Assembly: GCF_004135405.1 (NCBI RefSeq)
Contig: NZ_CP035491.1
Coordinates: 3,224,001 to 3,288,000 of the forward strand
Length of the DNA stretch: 64,000 bases
Origin: Agromyces protaetiae
GTDB lineage: Bacteria; Actinomycetota; Actinomycetes; Actinomycetales; Microbacteriaceae
Reading direction: 5' to 3'
Part shown: in pieces, positions 49,061-58,330 of the stretch
Position numbering within the stretch: the first letter of the stretch is position 1
Layout of the letters: the number at the start of each line of letters is the position of its first letter
Notes under the pieces: model-generated
Database searches by the model: none
What the model was told of the DNA's origin: nothing
What the model saw: only the letters and a program-made list of their open reading frames with translations
Made by a program: the position numbers and the translations under genes

Positions 49061-50134
49061 TCAGGCGTCGTCGCCCGCGAGCTGCGCCTCTTCGTCGGCA
49101 CGGATCGCGGAATCGATGATGGGGTCGAGGGCGCCGTTCATGACGGCGTCGAGGTTGTACGCCTTGTAGCCCGTGCGGTGGTCGGCGATGCGGTTCTCGG
49201 GGAAGTTGTACGTGCGGATGCGCTCAGAGCGATCCATCGAGCGGATCTGCGACTTTCGGGCGTCGGATGCCACGGCCGCGAGCTCTTCCTGCTGACGCGC
49301 GAGCAGGCGGGCCCGGAGCACGCGCATGCCGGCCTCGCGGTTCTGCAGCTGCGACTTCTCGTTCTGCATCGAGACGACGATGCCCGTCGGCAGGTGGGTG
49401 ATGCGCACCGCGGAGTCGGTCGTGTTGACCGACTGCCCGCCGGGACCCGACGACCGGTAGACGTCGATCTTGAGGTCGTTCTGGTTGATCTCGAGCTCTT
49501 CGGGCTCGTCGACCTCGGGGAAGACGAGCACGCCCGTGGTCGACGTGTGGATGCGACCCTGCGTCTCGGTCACGGGCACGCGCTGCACACGGTGCACGCC
49601 GCCCTCGTACTTCAAGTGCGCCCAGACGCCCTGCGACGGGTCGGTCGCGTTCGACTTGATCGCGACCTGTACGTTCTTGTAGCCGCCGAGGTCGGACTCG
49701 TCGCGCTCGAGGAGCTCGGTCTTCCACCCCTTCGACTGCGCGTACTGGATGTACATGCGCAGGAGGTCGGCCGCGAAGAGGGCGCTCTCCGCGCCCCCTT
49801 CGCCGCCCTTGATCTCCATGATGACGTCGCGGCCGTCGTCGGGGTCGCGCGGGATCAGGAGTCGCCGGAGCTTCTCCTGGGCCTCGGCGAGCGCCTCCTC
49901 GAGCGCGGGCACCTCTTCGGCGAACGCGTCGTCTTCCTTCGCGAGCTCACGCGCCGCGTCGAGGTCGTCTTGGGCCTGCACCCACGCCGTGTGCGCGGCG
50001 ACGATCTTGGACAGCTCGGCGTAGCGCCGGTTGACCTTCTTCGCGCGTGCGGGGTCGGCGTGGAGCGCCGGGTCGGCGAGCTCCTGCTGGAGCTCCCCGT
50101 GCTCGGCGATCAGGGCGTGGACGGTCTCGAACAC
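49061..50134 (-). CDS. prfA: Peptide chain release factor 1
   Basis: Recognises UAA and UAG stops (357 aa). The GGQ loop reads [15 protein letters not shown], and the anticodon-mimic PxT appears as [12 protein letters not shown], which separates RF1 from RF2 (SPF). N-terminal coiled domain [19 protein letters not shown]. The GTG at 50134 starts the protein; it follows rho by 27 bases. Confidence 0.95.
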   Translation of the reverse strand: MFETVHALIAEHGELQQELADPALHADPARAKKVNRRYAELSKIVAAHTAWVQAQDDLDAARELAKEDDAFAEEVPALEEALAEAQEKLRRLLIPRDPDDGRDVIMEIKGGEGGAESALFAADLLRMYIQYAQSKGWKTELLERDESDLGGYKNVQVAIKSNATDPSQGVWAHLKYEGGVHRVQRVPVTETQGRIHTSTTGVLVFPEVDEPEELEINQNDLKIDVYRSSGPGGQSVNTTDSAVRITHLPTGIVVSMQNEKSQLQNREAGMRVLRARLLARQQEELAAVASDARKSQIRSMDRSERIRTYNFPENRIADHRTGYKAYNLDAVMNGALDPIIDSAIRADEEAQLAGDDA

Positions 50135-50161
50135 GAGTCAGCGCTGCTTACGGTCGACGGT

Positions 50162-52252
50162 TCAGCGGTGGTCGGACTCGTGGCCGTGGCCCCCGTGTCC
50201 GTTGCCGACGGGAGCCGACTTCTGCATGAGCAGGAGGAACTCGGTGTTCGACTGCGTCTCGCGGAGTCGCCCGAGAACGGCCTCGAGGGCCTGCTGCGGT
50301 TCGAGGCCCGCGAGGGCACGGCGCAGCTTCCACGTGATCTTGACCTCGTCGGGCGAGAGCAGCATCTCTTCGCGGCGCGTGGACGACGCGTTGACGTCGA
50401 CCGCCGGGAAGATGCGCTTGTCGGCGAGCTGGCGGGAGAGGCGCAGTTCGCTGTTGCCGGTGCCCTTGAACTCCTCGAAGATCACCTCGTCCATCTTCGA
50501 GCCGGTCTCGACGAGCGCCGTCGCGAGGATCGTGAGCGATCCGCCGTTCTCGATGTTGCGCGCAGCGCCGAAGAAGCGCTTGGGCGGGTAGAGCGCCGAC
50601 GCGTCGACACCACCCGAGAGGATGCGGCCCGACGCCGGGGCTGCGAGGTTGTACGCGCGGCCGAGGCGGGTGATCGAGTCGAGGAGCACGACGACGTCGT
50701 GGCCGAGCTCGACGAGGCGCTTCGCGCGCTCGATGGCGAGCTCGGCAACCGTCGTGTGGTCTTCGGCGGGACGGTCGAAGGTCGAGGCGATGACCTCGCC
50801 CTTGACGGTGCGCTCCATGTCGGTGACCTCTTCGGGGCGCTCGTCGACGAGCACGACCATGAGGTGGACCTCGGGGTTGTTGATCGCGATGGCGTTCGCG
50901 ATCTGCTGGAGCACGATCGTCTTGCCGGCCTTGGGCGGGGCGACGATGAGGCCGCGCTGGCCCTTGCCGACGGGGGCGACGAGGTCGATGATGCGCTGCG
51001 TGAGCTTCGTCGGCTCGGTCTCGAGGCGCAGGCGCTCCTGCGGGTAGAGCGGCGTGAGCTTCTGGAAGTCGACGCGCGCGGCCGCCTCTTCGGGGGTCTG
51101 GCCGTTGATCGAGTCGACCTTGACGAGCGCGTTGTACTTCTGACGGCTGTTCTGGTCGCCCTCGCGGGTCTGCTTGATGGCGCCGACGACGGCGTCGCCC
51201 TTGCGCAGGTGGTACTTCTTCACCTGGCCGAGCGAGACGTAGACGTCGCTCGGTCCGGGCAGGTAGCCCGTCGTGCGCACGAACGCGTAGTTGTCGAGGA
51301 CGTCGAGGATGCCCGCGATGGGGATGAGCACGTCGTCGTCGAGGATCTCGGGCTCGAGGTCGTCGCCCTGACTCTGGCCGCGGCGCTTGCGGTCGCGGTA
51401 GCGATTGCGACGGCCGCCTTCGCCGTCGAGCTGCTCCTGGGCCTGCGGCTGGCGGCCGTTCTGCTGACGCTGGCCGACCTCGGTCTCGCCGCCTTCGGCG
51501 GGCTTGCGGGGCTCGTTCTGCTGACCCTGGCCGTTGCGGCCGTTCTGGCGGGGCTGGCCGCCCTCTTCGACGGGCTTGTCGCCGCGCTCGGCGCTCTGGT
51601 CGCCGCCGCGGCCGCCGCGACGGCGGTTGCGGTTGCGGCTCTGGCGAGGCTGGTCGGCGGCCTGGTCGCCCTGGGCTTCGGAGCCCTCGGCGCCGTCGGC
51701 CTGCTCGGCTGCGTCGCCCGAGCGGGCTGCGCCGCCGGTCGCAGCCGCGAGTTCCTCGCGGACGGCCGCACGGGCCGCCTCACGGGCAGCGTCGTCGCCG
51801 TCGACGGCGGGCACGAGCGAGACGCCGCTGCCGCCGCCGTTGACGTGGAGCGCTGCGGCCGTCGCGGTCGTCGCGCGGCGCGGCTGGCGGCCGCGGCGCG
51901 GCTGTTCGGCAGCAGCCGGCTCGGCGGGCGCGTCGGCTGCGGGAGCGCCGGCGGCGTCGGGGGCGGATGCCTCGGGCTCGCCGTCGGCGGCAGGCACGTC
52001 GGCCGGGACATCCGCGGATGTCTCGGGCTCGGCGTCTGCGGTCGCCTCGACGGGAGCCTCGACGGCGGGCGCCTCGGCGCCCTCGCCGGCGGCAACGGCC
52101 TGCGCCTGGGTGATGAGTTCGACGAGTTCGCCCTTGCGTCGCTTGGACGCGCCGACGATGCCGAGCGAGGCGGCGAGCTCGGCGAGCTCGGCCACCTTGA
52201 GGCCCGTGAGGTCGGTGCGGGGCGTGTCGAGCTGTTCGGGTGTGGTGGTCAC
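50162..52252 (-). CDS. rho: Transcription termination factor Rho with long actinobacterial insert
   Basis: Hexameric RNA helicase (696 aa). The N-terminal SAP-like helix bundle (KVAELAELAASLGIVGASKR) is followed by about 220 residues of low-complexity sequence, first Ala/Pro/Glu-rich, then Arg/Gly/Asn/Gln-rich (NRNRRRGGRGGD). The RNA-binding domain (GILDVLDNYAFVRTTGYLP) and ATPase core come next, with Walker A APPKAGKT, DSITRLGRAYN and the R-loop KGTGNSELRLSR. GTG 52252 follows AAAGGA at a wide spacing. Heads rho-prfA; the leader contains a hairpin at 52271-52296. Confidence 0.95.
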   Translation of the reverse strand: MTTTPEQLDTPRTDLTGLKVAELAELAASLGIVGASKRRKGELVELITQAQAVAAGEGAEAPAVEAPVEATADAEPETSADVPADVPAADGEPEASAPDAAGAPAADAPAEPAAAEQPRRGRQPRRATTATAAALHVNGGGSGVSLVPAVDGDDAAREAARAAVREELAAATGGAARSGDAAEQADGAEGSEAQGDQAADQPRQSRNRNRRRGGRGGDQSAERGDKPVEEGGQPRQNGRNGQGQQNEPRKPAEGGETEVGQRQQNGRQPQAQEQLDGEGGRRNRYRDRKRRGQSQGDDLEPEILDDDVLIPIAGILDVLDNYAFVRTTGYLPGPSDVYVSLGQVKKYHLRKGDAVVGAIKQTREGDQNSRQKYNALVKVDSINGQTPEEAAARVDFQKLTPLYPQERLRLETEPTKLTQRIIDLVAPVGKGQRGLIVAPPKAGKTIVLQQIANAIAINNPEVHLMVVLVDERPEEVTDMERTVKGEVIASTFDRPAEDHTTVAELAIERAKRLVELGHDVVVLLDSITRLGRAYNLAAPASGRILSGGVDASALYPPKRFFGAARNIENGGSLTILATALVETGSKMDEVIFEEFKGTGNSELRLSRQLADKRIFPAVDVNASSTRREEMLLSPDEVKITWKLRRALAGLEPQQALEAVLGRLRETQSNTEFLLLMQKSAPVGNGHGGHGHESDHR

Positions 52253-52270
52253 TGGGATGTGGTCCTTTCC

Positions 52271-52296
52271 CCCGGCTGCAGGGGATACCTGCCGGG
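52271..52296 (-). promoter_or_regulatory. Hairpin in the rho leader close to the start codon
   Basis: CCCGGC and GCCGGG at the ends, with GCAGG and CCTGC nested inside, fold into one stem. The 3' end is about 18 bases from the rho GTG, next to the likely ribosome-binding site. It could affect rho translation; autoregulation is an inference. Confidence 0.45.
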
Positions 52297-52496
52297 AGAC
52301 CTGGTCGCCGCACGGAATGGGGCATCACGCACGAGGGCGCGAACCCACGCGCGGCGAGAGCAATGAAACTGCTTGGGAATCACACGATGCGACTGGAGAC
52401 GCGAACGATGCGTTCAGCCGGGTGCCATTGCATCCTATCACCGCTCGCCGCGCCGAAACGCACCGCGACGCGCCAGCGGACTCGCGCCGGAGCGGC

Positions 52497-53465
52497 TCAG
52501 CCCTCGGCCGGCTGCACCGTCGCGCCGAGGAAGTCGACCGCGAGCGGGAGCGCCTGCCACGTGCCTTCGGCGACCTGCTCAGCGAGACGGATGGCCTCGA
52601 CGCGCTCGCTCGGGTCGCTCGCGAGAACGAGCACCGACGGGCCGGCGCCCGACACGACGGCCGGGTGGCCCGCGGCGCGGAGCGCCTTGATGAGCCGGTC
52701 GGTCTCGGGCATCGCCTCGGCCCGGTACGTCTGGTGCAGTTTGTCTTCGGTCGCCTGCAGGAGCAGTTCGGGGCTCTGGATGAGCGCCGCGATGAGCAGC
52801 GCCGACCGCGACACGTTGAACACGGCGTCTTCATGCGGCACCTGGGCCGGCTGGAGCGACCGGGCGAGCGCCGTCGACATCTCGTGCTCGGGCACGAGCA
52901 CGAGCGGCGACACGCCGCGGTGCACGATGAGCTTCTTGTGCCGCGGACCCTCGGGCGTGACCCACGCGATCGTCAGACCGCCGAAGAGCGCGGGTGCGAC
53001 GTTGTCGGGGTGCCCCTCGAGCTCGGTCGCGAGTTCGAGGAGGTCGTCGGCCGTGAACTCCTCGACACCGTCGAGGAGTCCCTTGGCGGCCATGATGCCC
53101 GCGACGATCGCCGCACCCGACGAGCCGAGGCCGCGCCCGTGCGGGATCGTGTTGCGCGCCACGAGGCGGATCGGCGGCAGTTCGTAGCCGCGGCTCGCGA
53201 AGACGTGGGCGATCGTGCGCACGACGAGGTGCGAGGCATCCAGAGGCACTTCGCCCTCGCCGACGCCGTGCACCTCGACCTCGAGACCCGGCGCATCGAG
53301 CACCGACACGTCGAGGTCGTCGTACCGCGCGAGCGCGAGTCCGAGCGTGTCGAAGCCCGGGCCGAGGTTCGCGCTCGTCGCCGGCACTTTCACGTGGACG
53401 GCGCGGCCCGAGAGGTCGGGCGACGGGCGGAGGCCCGCAGGCGCCTCGGAGGAGGGCGCGCTCAC
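52497..53465 (-). CDS. thrB: Homoserine kinase
   Basis: GHMP-family kinase (322 aa) that phosphorylates homoserine in threonine synthesis. Seen: KVPATSANLGPGFDTLGLAL, the ATP-binding IPHGRGLGSSGAA, GHPDNVAPALFGG and the C-terminal SGAGPSVLVLAS. GTG 53465 overlaps the thrC stop as GTGA. Last gene of hom-thrC-thrB. Confidence 0.95.
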   Translation of the reverse strand: MSAPSSEAPAGLRPSPDLSGRAVHVKVPATSANLGPGFDTLGLALARYDDLDVSVLDAPGLEVEVHGVGEGEVPLDASHLVVRTIAHVFASRGYELPPIRLVARNTIPHGRGLGSSGAAIVAGIMAAKGLLDGVEEFTADDLLELATELEGHPDNVAPALFGGLTIAWVTPEGPRHKKLIVHRGVSPLVLVPEHEMSTALARSLQPAQVPHEDAVFNVSRSALLIAALIQSPELLLQATEDKLHQTYRAEAMPETDRLIKALRAAGHPAVVSGAGPSVLVLASDPSERVEAIRLAEQVAEGTWQALPLAVDFLGATVQPAEG

Positions 53466-54562
53466 GACACGAGCCCGAGGACCGAGGCGACCTCGGAGAC
53501 CTCGGCCGGCACCACCGTGGGAGCGAACTCGGCGCCCGTCGCGGGGTCGCGGAGCGCCCACTGCGGGTCTTTCAGGCCGTGACCCGTGACCGTGAGCACG
53601 ACGCGTGCGCCCTTCGGGATCACGCCGGCCTCGGCGCGCTCGAGGAGACCGGCGACCGAGATCGCCGACGCGGGCTCGACGAAGATGCCGACCTCGGCCG
53701 AGAGGATGCGCTGCGCCTCGAGGATCTTCGGGTCTTCGATCGCGCCGAAGTAACCGTCGGTCTCGTCGCGCGCGGCGAGTGCGAGCTCCCACGAGGCGGG
53801 GTTGCCGATGCGGATCGCGCTCGCGACCGTCTCGGGGTTCTTCACCGGCTCGCCGCGCACGATGGGCGCCGAGCCGGCGGCCTGGAAGCCGAACATGCGG
53901 GGCAGGCGCGTGGCGTTGCCGGCCGCGATGTCTTCGCGGTAGCCGCGCGTGTACGCGGTGTAGTTGCCGGCATTGCCGACGGGGATGAAGTGGAAGTCGG
54001 GCGCGTCGCCGAGAACCTCGACGACCTCGAACGCCGCCGTCTTCTGGCCCTCGATGCGGTCGTTGTTGACCGAGTTGACGAGGTGCACGGGGTAGTTCGC
54101 GGCGAGGTCGCGCGCGATGTCGAGGCAGTCGTCGAAGTTGCCCTGCACCTGGATGAGACGGCCGTTGTGCGCGATCGCCTGGCTGAGCTTGCCCATCGCG
54201 ATCTTGCCCTCGGGCACGAGGACGGCCGCCTGAATGCCCGCGTGCGTCGCGTACGCCGCGGCCGACGCCGACGTGTTGCCCGTCGACGCGCAGATGACGA
54301 CCTTCGCGCCGGCCTCGACGGCCTTCGTGACGGCCATCGTCATGCCGCGGTCCTTGAAGGAGCCCGTGGGGTTCATGCCCTCGAACTTGACCCAGACGTC
54401 GGCGCCCGTGCGGCGCGAGAGCGCCGGGGCGGGCAGGAGCGGCGTGCCGCCTTCGCCGAGGGTGACGATCGGCGTCGCGTCGGTGACGTCGAGCCGGTCG
54501 GCGTACTCGCGGATGACGCCGCGCCACTGGCGCGAAGTGGGCTTCGGGGTGGGCTGGTTCAC
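53462..54562 (-). CDS. thrC: Threonine synthase
   Basis: PLP lyase (366 aa) converting phosphohomoserine to threonine. PLP lysine in NPTGSFKDRGM, GEGGTPLLPAP, ASTGNTSASAAAYA and the phosphate loop FIPVGNAGNYTAY. The GTG start is directly adjacent to the hom TAA stop, without spacing. Confidence 0.95.
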   Translation of the reverse strand: MNQPTPKPTSRQWRGVIREYADRLDVTDATPIVTLGEGGTPLLPAPALSRRTGADVWVKFEGMNPTGSFKDRGMTMAVTKAVEAGAKVVICASTGNTSASAAAYATHAGIQAAVLVPEGKIAMGKLSQAIAHNGRLIQVQGNFDDCLDIARDLAANYPVHLVNSVNNDRIEGQKTAAFEVVEVLGDAPDFHFIPVGNAGNYTAYTRGYREDIAAGNATRLPRMFGFQAAGSAPIVRGEPVKNPETVASAIRIGNPASWELALAARDETDGYFGAIEDPKILEAQRILSAEVGIFVEPASAISVAGLLERAEAGVIPKGARVVLTVTGHGLKDPQWALRDPATGAEFAPTVVPAEVSEVASVLGLVS

Positions 54563-55870
54563 TTACGATCCTTCGACTCGGAGCACGGATGCGACGGAAG
54601 CGACGACGGGGTGGGCGGCGAGGGCTGCGACGGTGTCTGCGAGCGCCTGCTCGCGTGCTTCGTGGGTGCCGATGACCAGCGTAGCCCGGCCGGATCCTTC
54701 GTCGACGGTCTGTTGAAGCTGCTCCACCGACACGCCGTGTTCGGAGAAGAGCTTTGCGATCTTGGCGAGCACACCGGGCTCGTCTTCGACTTCGAGGGTG
54801 ATCGCGTAGCGGGTCGTGATCGAGCCGATGGGCAGCACGGCGACGTCGGCGTGCGTCGACTCGCTCGTGCCGGGACCGCCGACGACGTGCCGCCGCGCGA
54901 TCGCGACGAGGTCGCCGAGCACCGCCGACGCGGTCTGCACGCCCCCGGCGCCGGCGCCGTAGAACATCAGGGGGCCGGCCGCAGCAGCCTCGACGAAGAC
55001 GGCGTTGTTGGCGCCGCGCACCGCCGCGAGCGGGTGCGTGCGGGGCACCAGGGCGGGGTAGACGCGCACCGACACACCCTCGTCGCCCGTGTCGGGGTCG
55101 GCGAGCCGCTCGCAGATCGCGAGGAGCTTCACGACATAGCCCGCGCGCTGCGCCGATGCGATCTGCTCGGCGGTCACGCCCGTGATGCCTTCGCGGTGCA
55201 CGGCTTCGACGGGCACGCTCGTGTGGAACGCGAGGCTCGCGAGGATCGTCGCCTTCTGCGCGGCGTCGTAGCCGCCGATGTCGGCGGTCGGGTCGGCCTC
55301 GGCGTAGCCGAGCTCGGTGGCCGTCGCGAGGGCGTCTTCGAGGGATGCGCCGGTGGAGTCCATGCGGTCGAGGATGAAGTTCGTCGTGCCGTTGACGATG
55401 CCGAGGATGCGGTCGACGCGGTCGCCCGCGAGGCTCTCGCGGAGCGGGCGGATGATCGGGATGGCTCCGCCGACGGCGGCCTCGTACGAGAGCTGCGCCC
55501 CGACCTGCTCGGCGGCGGCGAAGAGCTCGGGGCCGTGCGCAGCGAGGAGCGCCTTGTTGCCGGTCACGACGTCGGCTCCGGACGCGATCGCCTGCAGCAC
55601 GAGCGTGCGGGCCGGCTCGAGTCCGCCCATGAGCTCGACGACGACGTCGGCGCCGAGGATGAGCGTTTCGGCGTCGGTCGTGAAGAGCTCGCGCGGCAGA
55701 TCGGCGTCGCGCTTCGCATCGACGTCGCGAACGGCGATGCCGACGAGTTCGAGCTTCGCGCCGATGCGCGCCGCGAGTTCGTCGGCATGCTCGAGGAGGA
55801 GCCGCGCGACCTGCGACCCGACCGAGCCCGCGCCCAGCAGGGCGACGCGGATGGAACGGTATTCGATCAT
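54563..55870 (-). CDS. hom: Homoserine dehydrogenase
   Basis: NAD(P)H-dependent enzyme (435 aa) at the branch to threonine and methionine. Rossmann motif LLGAGSVGSQVA, GIVNGTTNFILDRM, the catalytic region EADPTADIGGYDAAQK, and a C-terminal ACT domain (LEVEDEPGVLAKIAKLF) for feedback control by threonine. ATG 55870 overlaps lysA as ATGA. Confidence 0.95.
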   Translation of the reverse strand: MIEYRSIRVALLGAGSVGSQVARLLLEHADELAARIGAKLELVGIAVRDVDAKRDADLPRELFTTDAETLILGADVVVELMGGLEPARTLVLQAIASGADVVTGNKALLAAHGPELFAAAEQVGAQLSYEAAVGGAIPIIRPLRESLAGDRVDRILGIVNGTTNFILDRMDSTGASLEDALATATELGYAEADPTADIGGYDAAQKATILASLAFHTSVPVEAVHREGITGVTAEQIASAQRAGYVVKLLAICERLADPDTGDEGVSVRVYPALVPRTHPLAAVRGANNAVFVEAAAAGPLMFYGAGAGGVQTASAVLGDLVAIARRHVVGGPGTSESTHADVAVLPIGSITTRYAITLEVEDEPGVLAKIAKLFSEHGVSVEQLQQTVDEGSGRATLVIGTHEAREQALADTVAALAAHPVVASVASVLRVEGS

Positions 55871-57306
55871 TCGGCGGCCCCTTCGGCTGCTGCGGTGGCG
55901 GCGTCGGCGATCGCCGAGATGGCGGATGCCTCGATGCCCGCGTCGCGGGCGAGCAGGTCGGCCTCGGTCTCGCCGCGGACGATGACGCGCGCGACCCCGT
56001 CGCGGACGGCGACGACCGCCGGGCGCGGCACGTGGTTGTAGTTGTTCGACAGCGACCAGCAGTAGGCGCCCGTCGCCGCGACCGCGAGGAGGTCGCCGGG
56101 AGCGACGTCTTCGGGCAGGTGCTCGCGGTCGACGACGATGTCGCCCGCCTCGCAGTGCTTGCCGACGACGCGAACGAGCGACCCCGGGGCATCCGACAAC
56201 CGCGACGCGACGCGGGCCGTGTACTGCGCGCCGTAGAGCGCCGTGCGCGCGTTGTCGCTCATGCCGCCGTCGACGCTCACGTAGCGGCGCACGCCGCCCT
56301 CGATCGGGACGGGCTTGACGGTACCGACCGTGTAGAGGGTGATACCGGCGGGACCGACGATCGTGCGGCCGGGCTCGAACGCGAGCTTCGGCACGGGCAC
56401 GCCGTTCGCTGCGCTCGCGCGCACGACGGCGTCGACGATGCCCTGTGCGACCTGTTCGATGGGCTGGGGGTCGTCGGCCTCGGTGTAGGCGATGCCGAAG
56501 CCGCCGCCGAGGTTCAGCTCGGGCACGGGCGCGACCGCCGAGAGCGCCGCATGGGCGGCGAGGAGCCGCTCGGCCGATTCTCCGAAGCCCGCGGCGTCGA
56601 AGATCTGGGAACCGATATGGCAGTGGAGCCCGACGAACTCGAGCGACGCGTGCGAGCGGATGCGCTCGCCGAGCTCTGCGGCGCGCTCGAGCGGCACGCC
56701 GAACTTCTGGTCTTCGTGGGCGGTTGCGAGGAAGTCATGGGTCGACGCGTGCACGCCGCTGTTGACGCGCAGTCGCACGCGCTGCACGCGCCCGTGACGG
56801 GCGGCGACCGCGGCGACCCGCTCGACCTCGATCTCGCTGTCGATGACGATCGTGCCGACGCCCGCGAGCACCGCACGCTCGATCTCGACGACCGACTTGT
56901 TGTTGCCGTGGAAGCCGAGGCGCCCTGCGTCGGCGCCAGCGGCGAGCGCGGTCGCGAGCTCTCCCCCGCTGCACACGTCGACCGCGAGGCCCTCGCCCGT
57001 CACCCAGCGAACGATCTCGGCCGAGAGGAACGCCTTGCCCGCGTAGTAGACGGTCGCCGACGTGCCCGCGGCCTCGGCCGCGCGCTCGAACGCGAGACGG
57101 GTGCGGGCGGCGCGGTCGCGCACCACCCGCTCGTCGACCACGTAGAGCGGAGTGCCATACTGCGCGGCGAGCGAGACGGCGTCGATGCCGCCCACGACGA
57201 GCCGGCCGTCGGCGTCGCGCGCGGCGCCCTCGGGCCACACGGCGCGGGCGAGCGCGTTGACGTCAGCCGGCGCTTCGGCCGGCGCGGCGAAGGGGGTGGA
57301 TGCCAC
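55867..57306 (-). CDS. lysA: Diaminopimelate decarboxylase
   Basis: Last step of lysine synthesis (479 aa). PLP lysine in VYYAGKAFLS, GNNKSVVEIERA, HCHIGSQIFDA, EPGRTIVGPAG and the catalytic Cys in GKHCEAGDIV. GTG 57306 follows GAGG in a 177-base leader; TAGAAT on the minus strand near 57417 is a plausible -10. First of the overlapping lysA-hom-thrC-thrB set. Confidence 0.95.
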   Translation of the reverse strand: MASTPFAAPAEAPADVNALARAVWPEGAARDADGRLVVGGIDAVSLAAQYGTPLYVVDERVVRDRAARTRLAFERAAEAAGTSATVYYAGKAFLSAEIVRWVTGEGLAVDVCSGGELATALAAGADAGRLGFHGNNKSVVEIERAVLAGVGTIVIDSEIEVERVAAVAARHGRVQRVRLRVNSGVHASTHDFLATAHEDQKFGVPLERAAELGERIRSHASLEFVGLHCHIGSQIFDAAGFGESAERLLAAHAALSAVAPVPELNLGGGFGIAYTEADDPQPIEQVAQGIVDAVVRASAANGVPVPKLAFEPGRTIVGPAGITLYTVGTVKPVPIEGGVRRYVSVDGGMSDNARTALYGAQYTARVASRLSDAPGSLVRVVGKHCEAGDIVVDREHLPEDVAPGDLLAVAATGAYCWSLSNNYNHVPRPAVVAVRDGVARVIVRGETEADLLARDAGIEASAISAIADAATAAAEGAAE

Positions 57307-57483
57307 GGGGAAACCTCACGGAGACGGATGCCGGGCCGGTCGCTTCGAACGGCGAGCGAACCCGGATCGGTCCCTGAAGCCTCTGCGACCCGCCTGGCGG
57401 CGGGACGGGCCGATTCTATCGACGGCGCATCACGGGAGACGAATCGATGACGCGCCGGTTGTGGAACACGGCGCGCACGCGCC

Positions 57484-58296
57484 TCACGAGCAGGTTCCGG
57501 TCGCCTTCAGGTGCTCGGCATCGAGCACGAGGCCCGTCGACTCGAGCCGGACCGTCGCTTCGCCCTTCCGCACGTCGATGCCGGCGATCTCGACGCCCGC
57601 CGGCAACTGCTCGGCGACGCAGATGCGGAGCGGATCGCCGCCGAGGACCGACTGGGTCGCCTCCGACAGGTCGAGCGCGACCGCGCCCGATCCGACCTCG
57701 ACGGCCGTCGGCGTGAGGAGCACGGCGTCGCCCGCGGCCTCGGCCCGTGCGCTCGCCGAATAGTGCACGGGGAAGCCGAGGATCTCGAGCTGCCCCGTGT
57801 ACCCGACGAGGCCGTCGCCGAGGGTGAATCCGCCGGGCACGCCCTGCGCGAACGCGAGCCGGTTGACGGCGTCTTGATCGAGGTCGACCTCGGCGTCGAT
57901 CCGCCCCGTCGGACCGTCGAGCCGGATCGGGATGTCTCGCACCACGACGTCGACCGCCATGGGCGTACCGTCGACGACGAGCTTCGGGGCCGTCAGCTCG
58001 ACCCGCTCGGCGCGACCCGTGATGAGCTGCGCGAGCACCGAGAAGCCGCCGATCGAGGCGTGGATGTCGCCCGTCACGTTCTCGGGCAGCGCCTTGGCCG
58101 CCTGCACCTCGATCGTCGACTCGGCGACGTTGCGTGCCACGATGTCGGCGACGACCGCGATGATCGCGACGATCGCGACGACGATGCCCGCGATGATCCA
58201 GCCCCGGCCGCGCCGGCGCGCACGCGGCGGATCGGCTTCGGCCGAGACATCCGGAAGCACTTCGGTGACCTGCGTCTCGTCTGGATCGTCCGCCAT
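57484..58296 (-). CDS. DUF2993 (LmeA-like) single-pass protein
   Basis: A 270-aa protein: an acidic cytoplasmic N-terminus, arginine-rich stop, one helix at about 33-55 (GWIIAGIVVAIVAIIAVV) and a lipid-binding-type outside domain (GQLEILGFPVHYSASARA). The domain matches DUF2993; LmeA of mycobacteria acts in lipomannan elongation, so a role with envelope lipids is possible. ATG 58296 chosen; the codons before it are not family-like. 35 bases after argS. Confidence 0.82.
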   Translation of the reverse strand: MADDPDETQVTEVLPDVSAEADPPRARRRGRGWIIAGIVVAIVAIIAVVADIVARNVAESTIEVQAAKALPENVTGDIHASIGGFSVLAQLITGRAERVELTAPKLVVDGTPMAVDVVVRDIPIRLDGPTGRIDAEVDLDQDAVNRLAFAQGVPGGFTLGDGLVGYTGQLEILGFPVHYSASARAEAAGDAVLLTPTAVEVGSGAVALDLSEATQSVLGGDPLRICVAEQLPAGVEIAGIDVRKGEATVRLESTGLVLDAEHLKATGTCS

Positions 58297-58330
58297 TGCC
58301 GCGCTCCTTCTGTCGGGCCCGCGTCGCACG

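Noticed and set aside
53466..56192. Long upstream extension of the thrB frame
   Set aside because: Lies over thrC, hom and lysA in the wrong frame; thrB begins at the GTGA overlap at 53465.
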